Below are positions 34,481-46,400 of a DNA stretch of 64,000 nt, one piece after another; within the stretch, counting starts at the first letter, position 1; each line of letters opens with the position of its first letter. The notes beneath the pieces were generated by a model. The model had not been told where the DNA came from and did not search any database. It saw only the letters and a program-made list of their open reading frames with translations. Location: positions 33,236,425 to 33,300,424 of the forward strand of contig OX457061.1 of assembly GCA_949752795.1 (NCBI GenBank), given 5' to 3'. A program made the translations under genes and the position numbers. The DNA is from Hyperoodon ampullatus (Eukaryota > Chordata > Mammalia > Artiodactyla > Ziphiidae).

Positions 34481-35607
34481 TCTGAGAAGCTAAGTATGAA
34501 TCAGATAGAGACATATCAAATTATTTTTCTGTTCTGTTGTGGTACAATGTCTTTATCTTTATGGCTATTTGAATAAGTTTGACTCCTAACACTTTAGCAT
34601 TTCATGTCTTGATCCTTGCCACCTTCAAATACTACCAAAATAGTAGGGTGGTCATGACCTAGTATAAGAAGGCCTACCAATGAGGCCATCAGAAACTAAG
34701 AAAGGACTGAGCATCAGAAAGATTCAGAACACATCAATCAGGAGAGACGTAATACCACTCCTGGGGGCCCCTGAAAGGTTTAGCATTTTTATTGGTTATT
34801 TATACCCTGTGGCAAATGAATTTCCTGAGGGTCAGATTTGACAAGGTGGCAGGAGAATGCTAAGGACACTAGCTAGGGAATCAGAAAACTCGAGTTATCC
34901 TAATACAAATAATCCAAGAGTAACATGGGACTTGGGCCCCATGCATTGAGAGACAACATCCTGGGAAGTTTACTGAATCCACAAGTTTCTGAAAAATGTG
35001 TAAGTTCTCCTCTTTTTTTCACCAGAGTTGGGAACTGGAATGCCACAACAGGATGAGTAGATCATGAGGTGTCCAGTGCCACCCCTGGAGCTGGGGGTCC
35101 ATGAGATGATATTTTGGCTACTAATTAGAGCTCACTTCTGCACATCAGGTAATATGGATACTTAATGGAGAAAGAACTATTCAGTCTTTTATACGCTAGG
35201 CTCATGGAGCTTTCATCTCCTCTTTCTGTTTTGTTTGATTATTTATTTGTATCTAATTTTGAAAGTAGTTCACTCTCACTATTTAAAAAGAGCACAACAA
35301 AATGGAAAGTAATAGAAAGAAAAAGGATAGTTTTTTTTACCTTCATACCAGAGACAACCACTGCTGACATTTTGTAGTATTTTCTTCTTGCACATTTCCT
35401 ATACAATTTTCCTGTAGTTGAGCTTATAAAACTCCCATATGCTATAAGAGGACACCTAGAAAGAACAAGCTCAACGTAAGCATAAAATATAGTAATAGCA
35501 TATCTTTTAACAAATTATGAAAACATAGGAATCAAGATAACAGTTGAGTCTAATCTAATAAAAATCAATAGAAACAATTACATTTGTTTTCCCTTTTTTA
35601 TTGGCAG
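34481..35607. other. No recognisable feature
   Basis: Unique-looking A/T-rich sequence. Nothing was recognised. Confidence 0.5.
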
Positions 35608-35815
35608 AAGCTAAGATTTATTTAGTATTCATTGCCTTAGTCCTAGAAATAAAACCTTGGGAAGTAGGTATTGCATTGTCACTTTTCAGGTGAGGCTCAG
35701 TGAAATTAAGTGACTTACAGAGACCAAACAGCTGATAAGGGGCAGGCCTGGATTTAAACCCAGGTCTGGTGGACTCCAAAGCCTGTGCATTCCATCTCAC
35801 CACTCCTGCCACTCT
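35608..35815 (-). repeat. MIR SINE, reverse
   Basis: A clear reversed MIR: ttttcaggtgaggctcagtg, then aaattaagtgacttacagag, then gcctggatttaaacccaggt, then a ggactccaaagcctgtgcat end. Confidence 0.88.
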
Positions 35816-35984
35816 TTAAACACTATGTGGCTGCTTTTTACTTCTAGAGTTAAAAAAAAAAAAAATTCCTCTTAGGGGGACTTTTAAAATTATCAAGTTC
35901 CATTAAGTTTTATTCTGAAATTCTATAATATATTTTAATAGTGGATGTTTATTATATTTGTGGCTGTCCCTCACCTTTTTTAAA

Positions 35985-36317
35985 AAATAGACTTTAATTT
36001 TTAGAGCAGTTTTAAGTTCACAGCAAAACTGATTAGAAGATACAGAGATTTCCTGCATTCCTCCTGCCCCGACACATGCACAGCCTCCTCCATTATCAAC
36101 ATTCCCCACCAGAGTGGTACATTTGTTACAATTGGTGGACCTGCACTGACACATCATTATCATCCAAAGTCCAGAATTTACATTAGTGTTCAGTCTTGGT
36201 GTTGTACATTCTATGGGCTTGGACAAATGTATAATGACATGTAGCCATCATGATGGTACACAGTGTAGTTTCACTGCCCTAAAAGTATACTGTGCTCTGC
36301 CTGTTCATCCCTTCCTC
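35985..36317 (-). repeat. Old L1M fragment, reverse
   Basis: A classic reversed L1M 3'UTR: ttagagcagttttaagttca, then ccaccagagtggtacatttg, then tgttgtacattctatgggct, then ggacaaatgtataatgacat. A CHR SINE interrupts its right end. Confidence 0.85.
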
Positions 36318-36330
36318 CACATCATCTTTT

Positions 36331-36533
36331 TTTTTTTTTTTTCGGTACGCAGGTCTCTCACTGTTGTGGCCTCTCCCGTTGCGGAGCACAGGCTCTGGAC
36401 ACGCAGGCTCAGCGGCCATGGGTCACGGGCCCAGCCTCTCTGCGGCATGTGGGATCTTCCTGGACCGGGGCACGAACCCATGTCCCCTGCATCGGCAGGC
36501 GGACTCTCAACCACTGTGCCACCAGGGAAGCCC
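36331..36533 (-). mobile_element. CHR SINE
   Basis: An antisense short-form CHR SINE with poly-T then cggtacgcaggtctctcac. It has a perfect 13-bp TSD, cacatcatctttt, at 36318-36330 and 36534-36546. Confidence 0.95.
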
Positions 36534-36546
36534 CACATCATCTTTT

Positions 36547-36905
36547 GACTAGCCTTTCTCTGGGGGCATTCTCCTGATTCCCGGTGTAGTGATCAGAAAT
36601 CAAATTTTCAGGGGCCCTGGCAGCTAGGTCACAGTGTGTTCTTGGTTTCATCAGCTGGATACATCCATACAGGACTTCAAATTGGAAGTGAGCATTTTGA
36701 GGAAATGGAATCTTCCCAGGCATCCCATGTACTCATGTGAGTGGTGGCAGACGTGCAAAGTTTTCAGGGGAGCCAGTGATTGCTGGGCTGAGTCGGCATC
36801 AGGAATGCTGAGAGTGGAGGTTGCGATAAAGCTAAGGTCTTGGTGTTTCCTCTTTGGCATTGGCAGTGGTGACAGTAAAGATCATCTACCCATCAGCCTT
36901 TCTAT
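36547..36905. other. No recognisable feature
   Basis: Unique-looking sequence. Nothing was recognised. Confidence 0.5.
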
Positions 36906-36951
36906 GGAGAGAGAGAGAGAGAGAGAGAGAGGGTGTGTGTGTGTGTGTGTG
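36906..36951. repeat. Compound (GA)n(GT)n microsatellite
   Basis: About 13 GA units pass directly into about 9 GT units. Confidence 0.95.
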
Positions 36952-37345
36952 TTACAACTTTATTGAGCTATATTCACATACCATACAATTCACTCATTTA
37001 AAATGTACAATTCCATGTGTTTTTTTTTAGTATATTCATAGAGTTATATATCCATCATTATAAGTTTTAGAACATTTTTATTAGCCCCCCCAAAAACTTC
37101 ACATCTCTTAGCTGTCACTCCCACTTTCCCATCCCCCCAGCCCTAAACAACTATGAATCAACTTTCTGTCTATTTGCCTATTCTGGACATTTCATATAAA
37201 TGGAATCATACAATATGTGGTCCTTTGTGACTGGCTTCTTTCACTTGGCATAAAGTTTTCAAGGTTCGTTGATGTTGTAGCCAGGATCAGTACTTCATTT
37301 CTTTTTGCTGCCAAACAATAATCCATTGTATTGTGGTTTTGAACA
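36952..37345 (-). repeat. Old L1M fragment, reverse
   Basis: Reversed L1M sequence: aactttattgagctatattc, then acataccatacaattcactc, then ggacatttcatataaatgga, then ggcttctttcacttggcata. Confidence 0.82.
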
Positions 37346-37679
37346 CTGTTCCTGGAAGTACAGCCACGAATCTGTTTCTCTAGCTTTTCTAAGGATTCTT
37401 TGACATCCTTTTAAATATCTTTTAATAAATCCATTTTCTGCTTAAATTAGCCAGAGTGGATTCTGTTGTTTGCAACTAAGAACACTCACTGACACATTTG
37501 GGGTCTATTAAGATTGTGATTTAAAAGTTACTTAGACCAAGCCAACCATAAACTATATAGTCTCTAAGGGCCATTCAAGCTCTGGTGTTCTATGAGTCTA
37601 TAAACTTGAGACCACATGAAATGGTAGCTGGTCTCTGAGAGCAGGCTCTCTTAAGACTGAATTTGGTTAGGACAAGAAC
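37346..37679. other. No recognisable feature
   Basis: Unique-looking sequence. Nothing was recognised. Confidence 0.5.
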
Positions 37680-38130
37680 TTCTCCTCCCTTTGTGCTGAC
37701 TCCTTGCTACCCACCTTCTTCCCTAGGAGATCCCAGTCCCCACTCATCTCCACACCTAGCTCCTCTACCTTTAGCCAGGGCTCTCTTCCAAGCCCCAGCC
37801 TCATATCTCCAACTCCTCAGTCTCTCTTGCCTTACTTCAAATCCCACTTGGCCAAGGCAGAACTCTTCACCTTTCCCTCCATACGGTTTCCTTTCTGCCC
37901 TCTTCAGTTTCTTTGGTGGTGCCAGCATTCTCTTGGCCAAGGATTGAAATCTCACAGTCAGCTTTGCCTCTTCCTTTTTCTCTAGTAACTTGCTCTTTAT
38001 GTCCCCAAATTACCAAGTCCTGCCTTTTCTTCCTGTGTGATAGGTTCCTTACATTCTTTCCTTTTTGTTCCCATTTAAATCACTGTTATATCCAGGCTTC
38101 CATTAGCTCACCCCAGATGCCTTAAAAGAA
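37680..38130 (+). repeat. L2 LINE internal region, left part
   Basis: T/C-rich sequence that can be followed along L2: gcagaactcttcacctttcc, then ggtggtgccagcattctctt, then ttaccaagtcctgccttttc. It continues at 38425. Confidence 0.6.
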
Positions 38131-38424
38131 CTTTCAAATGGGATTCTGCATCTAGTTTCTCTCTTTCTAATGCAGTGACTGGACTCCAAACTTTAGATCA
38201 TGTGCCCCTATCAGTAAAAATTTTGATATCTTTCTGTCTCTCTTGCTCTGTCTCTCTCTGTATATGAGACAGAGAGAGACCCACAGAGAGAGAGAGAGAA
38301 CATAAATATAATACTTTAAAAATATATTTGCCTTTAAAACATATACACAAAAATACTTTTTACAAGGATGAGATTTAGAAAATAGCAGGGAGATGTTATA
38401 AACATTTTCTTCCCATGACACAGT
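38131..38424. other. Unidentified insert within L2
   Basis: About 290 bp between two consecutive pieces of one L2. It holds a TC/GA-rich near-palindrome at 38230-38300 (ctgtctctctctgtatatga, then gacagagagagac). No terminal repeats or tail were recognised. Confidence 0.5.
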
Positions 38425-38610
38425 GGATAATCTTGCCCATCAGCTGCCAAGACCGTTGCTCTCATTGGTTCTCTATGCTGGTGCCAGAGCAATCTTCACA
38501 CTGCAGATCTCTCTAGGTTGGTTCCCTCTTCAAACGTTCCGAGGCTCCCTTCCGAGGTTAAATGAACTTCTAATCATCTATTGCACTACTTTCCCTCATA
38601 GCCCCTTCTT
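38425..38610 (+). repeat. L2 LINE internal region, right part
   Basis: It continues the L2 order: ccagagcaatcttcacactg, which matches the L2 cagccagagtgatcttt block, then tcttcaaacgttccgaggct, which matches cttcaatggctcccc. Confidence 0.6.
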
Positions 38611-38854
38611 CAGTTTTCGCTCAAGACAGCTCTGCACAGGTTGGTTGGTTGGTTTCTCTGCACAAGCCCAAGACAGTGCAGTCTCCAGGACCTCCTTCCT
38701 GCTCCTGCCCGCCCACCTCAGAGAGCCATCCCCATCCGTCCATACCTGAGCCTCACTCCTCAGAACACACACCCCATATTGTGTCAAATGTCTGGTGAGT
38801 TTTAACAAAAATCTCTTAGATCTAGTTATTGAAACTTCCAATAATCAAATGACT

Positions 38855-39035
38855 TTGACATGCACATGACACTTACATTTCTTATCATCAGCCCCCTTTC
38901 CCAAGGGAAAACTGAATTTTACAAAAGTTGAAGGACTTGCCCAAATTCACAAAGCTGTAGAAGCCTAGCTAGATCTGGTATCCAGATTTGGCTGTTTCCA
39001 GAGCTCATGCTTTTCCCACCATCCACTGTTCCTCT
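38855..39035 (-). repeat. MIR SINE, reverse
   Basis: A reversed MIR: gaattttacaaaagttgaag, then gacttgcccaaattcacaaa, then gctgtagaagcctagct. Confidence 0.65.
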
Positions 39036-39139
39036 GGCAGAATAAGAAACAAAAATGACTATTCAATTTAGTCCAGCCGCTGGGGTCTCTCCTCAACCCT
39101 GCACTAGTCACCAGCCAGAGCCCCTTTTCCCTTCAAATT

Positions 39140-39255
39140 CAAGGTTCCCAAGTGGGGATAAGACATTCACACTACCCGCTTCACAGGGCTGCTAGCGGTA
39201 TTAATGAGCTAATGTTTGCAAAATACTTTGAGCTTCAAGAAAAGCCAGGCGCCAA
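39140..39255 (+). repeat. MIR 3' part
   Basis: A sense MIR 3' half: caagtggggataagacattc, then cttcacagggctgctagcgg, then taatgagctaatgtttgcaa. Confidence 0.6.
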
Positions 39256-39925
39256 AGAACTACAAAGGGTTATTAAGACAGTAGACTTTAAATCCCCTTA
39301 ACAAGCTCCCTCCCCTCAGAGCTAATCTGCTGTGGATCCTCCTTTCCCTCCTAAAGCCCTGGATAGTTGCTCACTTCTGTATCTTGAGGGTGAGAGTGAT
39401 GTCTTCTCTGCTTTCTCCAACTTTCTTCGCTTATTAATCCTTGAGCCACAGGTATTTTAATATGGCACGTGGAATCCTTCTAATGTTTAGAATCTTATCA
39501 TAATAAGGGCCCTTCAAGAACATGTAGCCCATGTTTAGATCAGGACAAAAGGCTCAAGGAGAAATAGGTGCATGCCCAGAGATCACGGCAGGATCAGAGG
39601 CCATGAGCCTTGAGTTACACACAGGCCACGCACTCAGGAGAGACATTGAAGAGGCTACACCATCTGTACCTCACTCCTTTCTCAACTCCATCAGTGGGAG
39701 CTGGGATTGGGTCTAGGCTGGCAGGGTCCCCAAAGACATTTAGCCAGTCCTAGCCCAAGTCTAGATCCCCAGATGGGGAAGAGCAGTGTGTTGGAGGGAA
39801 AGAACACACACTGGATCTCACACAGCCCTGAGTTCCTTCTCCGGCTCCCTCTCTTTTTCACTGTGGAATGTTGGGCTGGAATTGGTTGATGGGCTCTAGT
39901 TTTCTGACCCCTGTTCTGAAGCCCA
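39256..39925. other. No recognisable feature
   Basis: Unique-looking sequence. A faint L2-like patch at 39310-39410 is too weak to call. Confidence 0.45.
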
Positions 39926-40238
39926 AGCCTTGAGCATGTCACTTCCATGCTCAATGCCCTTCAGTTGTCCTCCCATTGCCTTCAGGGACCAGAGCTTTGG
40001 CAATAGGGATGTTCTCTACCTCATCGCTTGCCTTTGGCATTTCTGCCAATCCCTGGTGATGCTTCGAACACGCATGTTTGCATGTTTTCCTCATCCCCGC
40101 CTCTTGCCTTCTCACGTACAGCTCATTCTTTTCCTCAGAGCAAACTTCCTCATCTTATTGGCTTGGAGAACTCTTTTACTCAACCCGAAGTTCCAAAGTT
40201 CCCTTCTTTGTGGAACTTTCTAGAGATGCCTCCACTTA
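39926..40238 (+). repeat. L2 LINE fragment
   Basis: A sense L2: catgctcaatgcccttcagt, then ccattgccttcagggaccag, then cttcgaacacgcatgtttgc. Confidence 0.65.
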
Positions 40239-40254
40239 TAAGTTAATGCTGCAA

Positions 40255-40505
40255 CATGCGTTGTGTGTCAGAATCCAGGGAAGCAGGGATGAGTGTGACC
40301 CGCTGCCCTCCCGGAGCAGATGTGTAACTAGGTGTCTGTAAGAGTGCTGGGACAGAGGACAGGACAGAATGTGGGGAAAAACAGAGGGGCTGGGCATAAG
40401 ATAAGTGTCAAGGAAAGCCCTCTGGAAGAGGTGGAGACTAAGCTGGAGTCTGAAAGGCATATAGGATTTAGCCAGAAGGAGGAGAGAGGATGAGAAGTAG
40501 AGTGA
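40255..40505 (-). repeat. L2 LINE fragment, reverse
   Basis: A reversed L2: aaggaaagccctctggaaga, then ggtggagactaagctggagt. Diverged. Confidence 0.5.
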
Positions 40506-40603
40506 ATCAGACAAAGCCGGCAGCACATGTGTAGGTGAAGGATTCTTGAAAGGTTTTTAAGTCTGTATGTCTCCCCCAACAGGATAACAATTCTTCCTTA
40601 TTC

Positions 40604-41180
40604 ACTAATGGAGAGACAGCACAGCTTAGGCCAGGGATCAACAAACTATGGCCCAACACCTGTTTTTGTATGGTTTGTGAGGTAGGAATGGTTTTACATT
40701 TTTTTAAATGGTTGAAAAAAACCCAACAAAATATTTTATGCACATAAACATTCTATAAAATTCAAATTTCAGTGTCCATAAAGATAGTTTTATTGGAACA
40801 CAGCCATGCTTATTGGTTTTCATACTGTCTATGGCTGCTTTTATGCTACAACAGCAGAGTTGAGTAGTTGCGACAGAGACCAGATGGCCCATGAAGCGAA
40901 AATATTTACTATCTAGCCCTTTACAGAAAATGTTTGTCGACTCCTGGCTTAGGCTATGGAATCAGACTGCCTGGGACCCCATCCTGACCACTCTTCCTAC
41001 TGCTTATGTGACACTGGGAAAAATTCTTAACCTCTTTGTGCCTCTGTTTCCTCATTGGAAGATTAAAAATATGGCTGTTATAAAACAACTGAGTTAACAT
41101 GTTATTAAACATAAAATATTTAGAATAGTGCCTTGCATGTAGTAAGCACTCAATAAATGTTAATTATTATCACCATTGTG
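40604..41180 (+). repeat. MIR SINE split by a hAT transposon
   Basis: The MIR head at 40604-40631 continues after the hAT element at 40947: gaatcagactgcctgggacc, then cttaacctctttgtgcctct, then cttgcatgtagtaagcactc with aataaatgtt. It is one of the clearest MIRs in the window. Confidence 0.88.
40632..40946 (+). mobile_element. hAT-type non-autonomous DNA transposon, copy 2
   Basis: 315 bp with 15-bp terminal inverted repeats: cagggatcaacaaac at the left and gtttgtcgactcctg at the right, with 3 mismatches when reversed. It is flanked by a perfect 8-bp TSD, gcttaggc, at 40624-40631 and 40947-40954, the signature of hAT transposases. No transposase frame is present. Confidence 0.92.
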
Positions 41181-41984
41181 GCTCCAGAACCCAGCAGTGG
41201 GCTTGGCACACTCTATTATTACTCAATGGACTTCTGTTGAAAGAATGAGTGAGTAAGTGAATGGAGGTGTGTTCTGCCTCATCTGATTTGTGTAGCCTTT
41301 TAAAAAGGCAGGGAAGGAAACCCTAGCCTCCAAATGCCTTATTCCACTTGCCTTTCCCCTTGCCAGCACCCACAGAGCATCTGCTAGCAATCTGGGTCTT
41401 GTGGCATTTTCCTTCTTGTGCTGTTAATTTTTAAATGAATTTTCAGGCTGTGGATGATGGAGGGAAGAGCAGAGGGTGTGGGGAGGGCACCCATGAAGTA
41501 TGGACACTGGAGCCATAATTGTGGGGTGTATGCATAAGAGATCGTGTTTCCAGAGAGTAAGGGCCCCTAACATAAACAATTTCTACAAGGAAAAGAAAAG
41601 AAATAACCATTTCTCGGAGCCCCCCTTGTGAGTCCCATAGGGAAAGGGTCCTCTTTAGCATTTGGAACTTGCTGCAGCCTCCTAGGGAAGCCAGCACCGG
41701 GGCCACGGAACAGAAGGGTAGCACCGCTCATTTGTAAGCTGAATGCTTTTGTAGCTGCAAGGCTCTCTTGTGGTTTGGAATAAGACTCCTGTCCTTGGAG
41801 GGGCATTTGTCCTTCAAAAACTAGCCCAGAACGCTTTGAACACCTCCAGTGAAGCTCTGAACTCTTCCTTCAGGGAAAGTTTTATCTTTAAATTGACTGG
41901 AACTCCAATGAATCTGAGCCAAGCCTTTTGGGTCGTTGCAGACCCTGCTTCTAACTGGTTTCATCTTCCACATTCACCCTAATA
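41181..41984. other. No recognisable feature
   Basis: Unique-looking sequence. Nothing was recognised. Confidence 0.5.
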
Positions 41985-42105
41985 TTACTTTGGGAGCTCC
42001 ACAAAGGACAGAGTGTGTGGGTTCATGTCTGCCTTATCTATGGATTCATAACAGTTACTAGCATGGACCAGAAGAGTAGGTGCCACCAAGTATGTGTTGA
42101 GTTGG
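41985..42105 (+). repeat. L2 3' end
   Basis: Diverged L2 terminus: gggagctccacaaaggacag, then agaagagtaggtgccaccaa. It runs straight into the CA repeat. Confidence 0.5.
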
Positions 42106-42108
42106 AAA

Positions 42109-42232
42109 ACACACACAGACACACACGCACACAGACACACATACGCACACACATATACACAGACACACACACACAGACACGCACACAGACACACAGACAC
42201 AGACACACATGCACGCAGACACACAGAGCAGC
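42109..42232. repeat. (CA)n-rich minisatellite
   Basis: About 120 bp of CA repeats broken at intervals by GA and GC (units such as acacagac). Confidence 0.95.
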
Positions 42233-42904
42233 TAAAGCATCCTTGTCAATGTACTGAATCCACATAGGCGGAGCCCTGTCAAAGGAGAAACACCACAGCC
42301 TGTGGGCCAACTGGTGATTATACTGTTTACTTCCCTTGTTTTCAGCCCAACAGCCTATCCTGAGATGGGAAAGGATGCAGCGTGTGATTCTTACTCACTT
42401 ACCTCCTGGTAAATCGAGAACTGGAATCTTGCTTCAATAGTAATTACTATGATTACAGTTCCCTGTGGAACTCGTAGGGTGAGCTCCAAACACAATTCCT
42501 CAAGCTTGTCAAATCATTGCATTGATTTGCTTATGAAAGGTAGCTCTAATCAAAAGGGGTAATTACAATATTAAGTACCAAGCCTTGGTGTGCAAACTCT
42601 TGAGTCATAAGATATTAAGCTTAATTTAACTCCACTGAAGGAGGCGTGCAGCATCATGCACTCAGCTTTCTGAACTGAGGTGAGCCCAAGCTGAAAACTT
42701 CACCCCAGCAAAGTGGACAAATTACTTGATCTATTAGCCACTCAACTATCACATATTATACAAGCCAGCGCACCTGCCTTAGGGAGCTGTTTCCTCTCTG
42801 AAGTCCTAATACTTTAGGGGTTGCTGAACAAGATCCCACATTGCCTTACAGCCCCTTTTGGGGCTGTAGCCACACTTAGACCCGGCCCTGCACCCAAAAC
42901 CATC
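42233..42904. other. No recognisable feature
   Basis: Unique-looking sequence. Nothing was recognised. Confidence 0.5.
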
Positions 42905-43275
42905 TATTCACTCATTCATTCATTCAATATATGTTGAGATTCACAGTATGCCAGGTCCTGTGCTGGGCACTGTGGATGCTGAGATAAACAAATAAGACAT
43001 GCTCTGGGTCTTCAAGGAACTGACCATTGGTTTGGGAAGTTAGGCTCATAAACAGGTGATTAACCTACAATGTAAAAGTGCTATAATTAAAAAAATTTTC
43101 AGGAAGAATAGAAAAAGGAATGCCTCCACCTAACTTGAAGAAGTCAGATAAGGCTTCAAGAGGAGGTACTACCCCAGCTGATTCTAAAAAGATGAGTGAG
43201 TGTGAGAGACGTGTCCCAAGCAGAGGGATTAGCACAGCCAAGGTGTGACAGAGTGAGAGAGCACTACATACAGTA
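42905..43275 (-). repeat. L2 LINE 3' end, reverse
   Basis: It starts with tcactcattcattcattcaa, then atgccaggtcctgtgctggg, then agataaggcttcaagaggag, then gtcccaagcagagggattag. The order is that of a reversed L2. Confidence 0.8.
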
Positions 43276-44059
43276 TTTCAGAAATTTTAAATAGTTCACT
43301 GTGATTTTTAAAAATAATATGTACACATACACGTACATATAACACAAGTGCTTGGACAGAGGCTGTGACGAGGCCCAGGAGAGGGAAGCTAGTCATAGGA
43401 CATCTGTCATATTAGTACCACCCAACCCTCTCCCCCCAGAAAGAGGGTCAGGAACCAAGTGCTATATTTTGAGGAATCTACACAAAAATATGGTGGCAAT
43501 CAAGCAGACTCCACAAACCCAAACCCTGACACACATCACACATCTAGACACAATCACCTTGCCCCACAAAGCACACAGGTCCCCCTGCTGGGTGTGGCAG
43601 CAACCAAATGAAGTGTACCCTTTTACACATACAGAAAATGACCCTTGTACCCTCAGGGATACACCCTTGTCTCACAACCAAGTCTGATCTGGGGTTCATT
43701 AGCAGCAAGGGAAGTTTTCCCATACTATAAGTGGAGTGATCAATCATACTCGCTGATAGATTGCCTAGCAGATAAATGTGCCGTGCTGCTTTTAATCACC
43801 TGTTTTCATTAACATTTGAATCATCCTTCAATTTGGCTAAGACCCGAAAAAAAAAAAGATTCTAAAAACAAAGACAGCACATATTTGAACCCATTTAGTT
43901 TAGGACTTCTGTGTTTTTGTTTTTTGCTTTTTTTTAAAGAACATGAAATGAAAGATTTCAGGAGGAGTGGAAAGAGACATTACATACCTTTATGTTCCAT
44001 GCTGTTAACATTTTTTAAGCTAAGTTTCAAAGTAACACTTATAGTGGAGAAACTACTGT
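43276..44059. other. No recognisable feature
   Basis: Unique-looking sequence. Nothing was recognised. Confidence 0.5.
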
Positions 44060-44218
44060 TCCATTTTAAAAATGAAGACATGCCTCCATGTCAGAGAGAT
44101 ATGCCTCCTTTAATCAGAGAGCTTAAAGAATTAGCCAAGATCACCCAGAGAGTGGATCAAGGACTAGAACCCAAGTTTGACCACTATACCTGGACTCTTG
44201 CAGTAACATGCTGCTCTC
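44060..44218 (-). repeat. MIR fragment, reverse
   Basis: A reversed MIR: aattagccaagatcacccag, then tcaaggactagaacccaagt, then a tggactcttgcagtaacatg end. Confidence 0.65.
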
Positions 44219-45297
44219 TCTTCTGATGAGAATGAAGGAAGATGATTACATTATTTGTTTATTTCCTTCGATATTTATGTGAAATAAATGAACCTCTAAA
44301 AATCAGAAATAGTTAGCTACCATATTAACTGTTCATTGAATATTTTGAGTGCTCAAGTGAGAAACGACACAACTTTGGAAATGACATGTCTTGTTTTTTC
44401 TCTGTTTGAAATGATTCTTCTCTCATTCACACATTTCCCTAATAAACACTGAAAACTTTCTCTCTGTTCTCTGCTAGACAGCAATTCTTTTTTCTTGAAG
44501 GTCTCTCTTTCATGAAGTCATGGCAGTCAAAGCACATTATATTAGAATCTCAGCAGTGTGTAAACAAAAGAATTGCAAGCTCCAGCACTTTGAGCAACAA
44601 TGTAGAATCACAGAATTCTCAAGGTGAGAGATACCTAACCACTAACGTTTGTAGTGACACAGTAGAATTTGAATACGGATAAAACAGAACATCTGGTTAG
44701 ATTTCCTTAAGACCATTAACAATATAATTACATTAAAAAATCAAATAAATCATTTAAGTAAATCATTCAGTATCTCATCGAATTAATAATTTATTTATTT
44801 TCATCAAATAAATCAACCATGGGCCTGATTGAGACATGGCCCATAAGAACTGCAGAATAGTAGGTATGTGTCATTGCCTTCCTTCCACTAGAACCCAGAT
44901 GAGACATGTTTGAACCAGCCAATATGTTTACCACTGGTCCTGAGCCACACTGCTTACCACCTTAACTGATACACAGCGACGTTTAGAAAGGAGACCTGCT
45001 GCGGATCCTTGGCTGAGGAGGTTCTGTGGCTAAGAAGGCCAAATACATGATGAGCCTGATCTTCTCTTCATCCAGTTAGCCTCACCATGTTGTTCCTTTG
45101 CTAGATTGCAAGAGAGATGCTGGAGAGAAAGTATACTCTTGTGCACAAAGCCATCCATCTACATGAATAATCATTCAGAGCTTGAGGTCAATGACCAAGA
45201 TATTAGCCCCCAGCACAGGCCTAATGATTTGAGACAAAGATGTGGACCATCTGACTAGTTTTCAAGGCTTGAGACTTCCAAAGTAAAACTTGGTAGT
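44219..45297. other. A/T-rich, no recognisable feature
   Basis: It contains a strongly A/T-rich patch with repeated aaataaatca words at 44700-44820. Nothing else was recognised. Confidence 0.5.
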
Positions 45298-45305
45298 CTT
45301 TTGCG

Positions 45306-45310
<5 letters not shown>

Positions 45311-45338
<28 letters not shown>

Positions 45339-45529
45339 GGTACGCGGGCCTCTCACTGTTGTGGCCTCTCCCGTTGCAGAACACAGGCTCCAGACGCGCA
45401 GGCTCAGCGGCCATGGCTCACGGGCCCAGCCGCTCCGCGGCATGTGGGATCTTCCCGGACCGGGGCACAAAGCCGTGTCCCCTGCATCAGCAGGCGGACT
45501 CTCAACCACTGTGCCACCAGGGAAGCCCC
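45311..45529 (-). mobile_element. CHR SINE
   Basis: An antisense short-form CHR SINE with about 27 T at its 3' end, so a long, little-eroded tail. The perfect 13-bp TSD, cttttgcgtcttt, lies at 45298-45310 and 45530-45542. Together these suggest a recent insertion. Confidence 0.96.
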
Positions 45530-45542
45530 CTTTTGCGTCTTT

Positions 45543-46094
45543 GATGTTAGAAACAATTGGAGATGTTTTTGGTTTGATCAGATTGGAAGGATAAGAGTTC
45601 ATTTCTTTAAGCTCTTCGAAGGAGTAAATAATTGCCCAGAAATCTTTTTTTTTTCACTTGAGACTTTCCTTTTGTTACCAAATGAACAAAGGCAATAATT
45701 ACTGGTGCGTTCATTACTTCCTAACATCGTAAGCAATGCTAATATCTGTCCTTATTTAGAACCACTTCTATTCCTAGGCAATGTTAAAAAAACTATGAAC
45801 TTTCATTTGATTTTTCTCTATTTCAATTCAAAGTGAGTTGGAATGTGAAGAGAATATGTTCTTGCTCCTTCTGACTCACGTTTCAAAACCTGACTAGTAT
45901 AATTCCATCCTAGGAATGTTCCAGTACTGTCGAGCTTTTCCTTGGGAGGTTAGAGAGGCTTAGAGATTTGACAACAAGGTTACACTGGGTCACATCGTTC
46001 AGACCTTTCTGAAAGCAGATTTCCTGAGAGGCTGGGATCTCAGATTGGCCTGTCATTTCCGGGCTTTAATATATATAGTATGGAAAGAGAAGTG
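45543..46094. other. No recognisable feature
   Basis: Unique-looking sequence. Nothing was recognised. Confidence 0.5.
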
Positions 46095-46220
46095 GGAGGT
46101 TAGTCAAGTGACAATGTTTCTAGATTCAGGTCTGCTCCAGTTACTAACTCAGTGACCCTGGATAATTCATTTCTACTCTCTGGACTTCAGTTTCCTACTC
46201 TGTAAAGGAAAGGAGCTGTG
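46095..46220 (+). repeat. MIR fragment
   Basis: A sense MIR: tgctccagttactaactcag, then tgaccctggataattcattt, then ttcagtttcctactctgtaa. Confidence 0.75.
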
Positions 46221-46264
46221 CCTGATAGAAAACTCTCATAGTTATGGCATCATAAGTTTAACAA

Positions 46265-46400
46265 TATGGCCAACATGTACTTGAGCATCTATACTATGTT
46301 TGGGACACTGGGCTAAGTGTCACAAATAAAAAGATGAGTCATAAATGGTCTTATCTCCTGAGCTTTCTGGATCTAGAGGGAGAGGCAGATAGTGTTAGCA
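46265..46400 (-). repeat. L2 3' end, reverse
   Basis: Landmarks: tgagcatctatactatgttt, then gacactgggctaagtgtcac, then tgagctttctggatctagag. Diverged. Confidence 0.5.

Noticed and set aside
42038..42310. Cys/Val-rich open frames over the CA repeat
   Set aside because: They are translations of (CA)n in both directions with no independent support.
43816..44226. 136-codon plus-strand open frame
   Set aside because: Its C-terminal half is translated reversed MIR sequence, and the rest has no recognisable motif.
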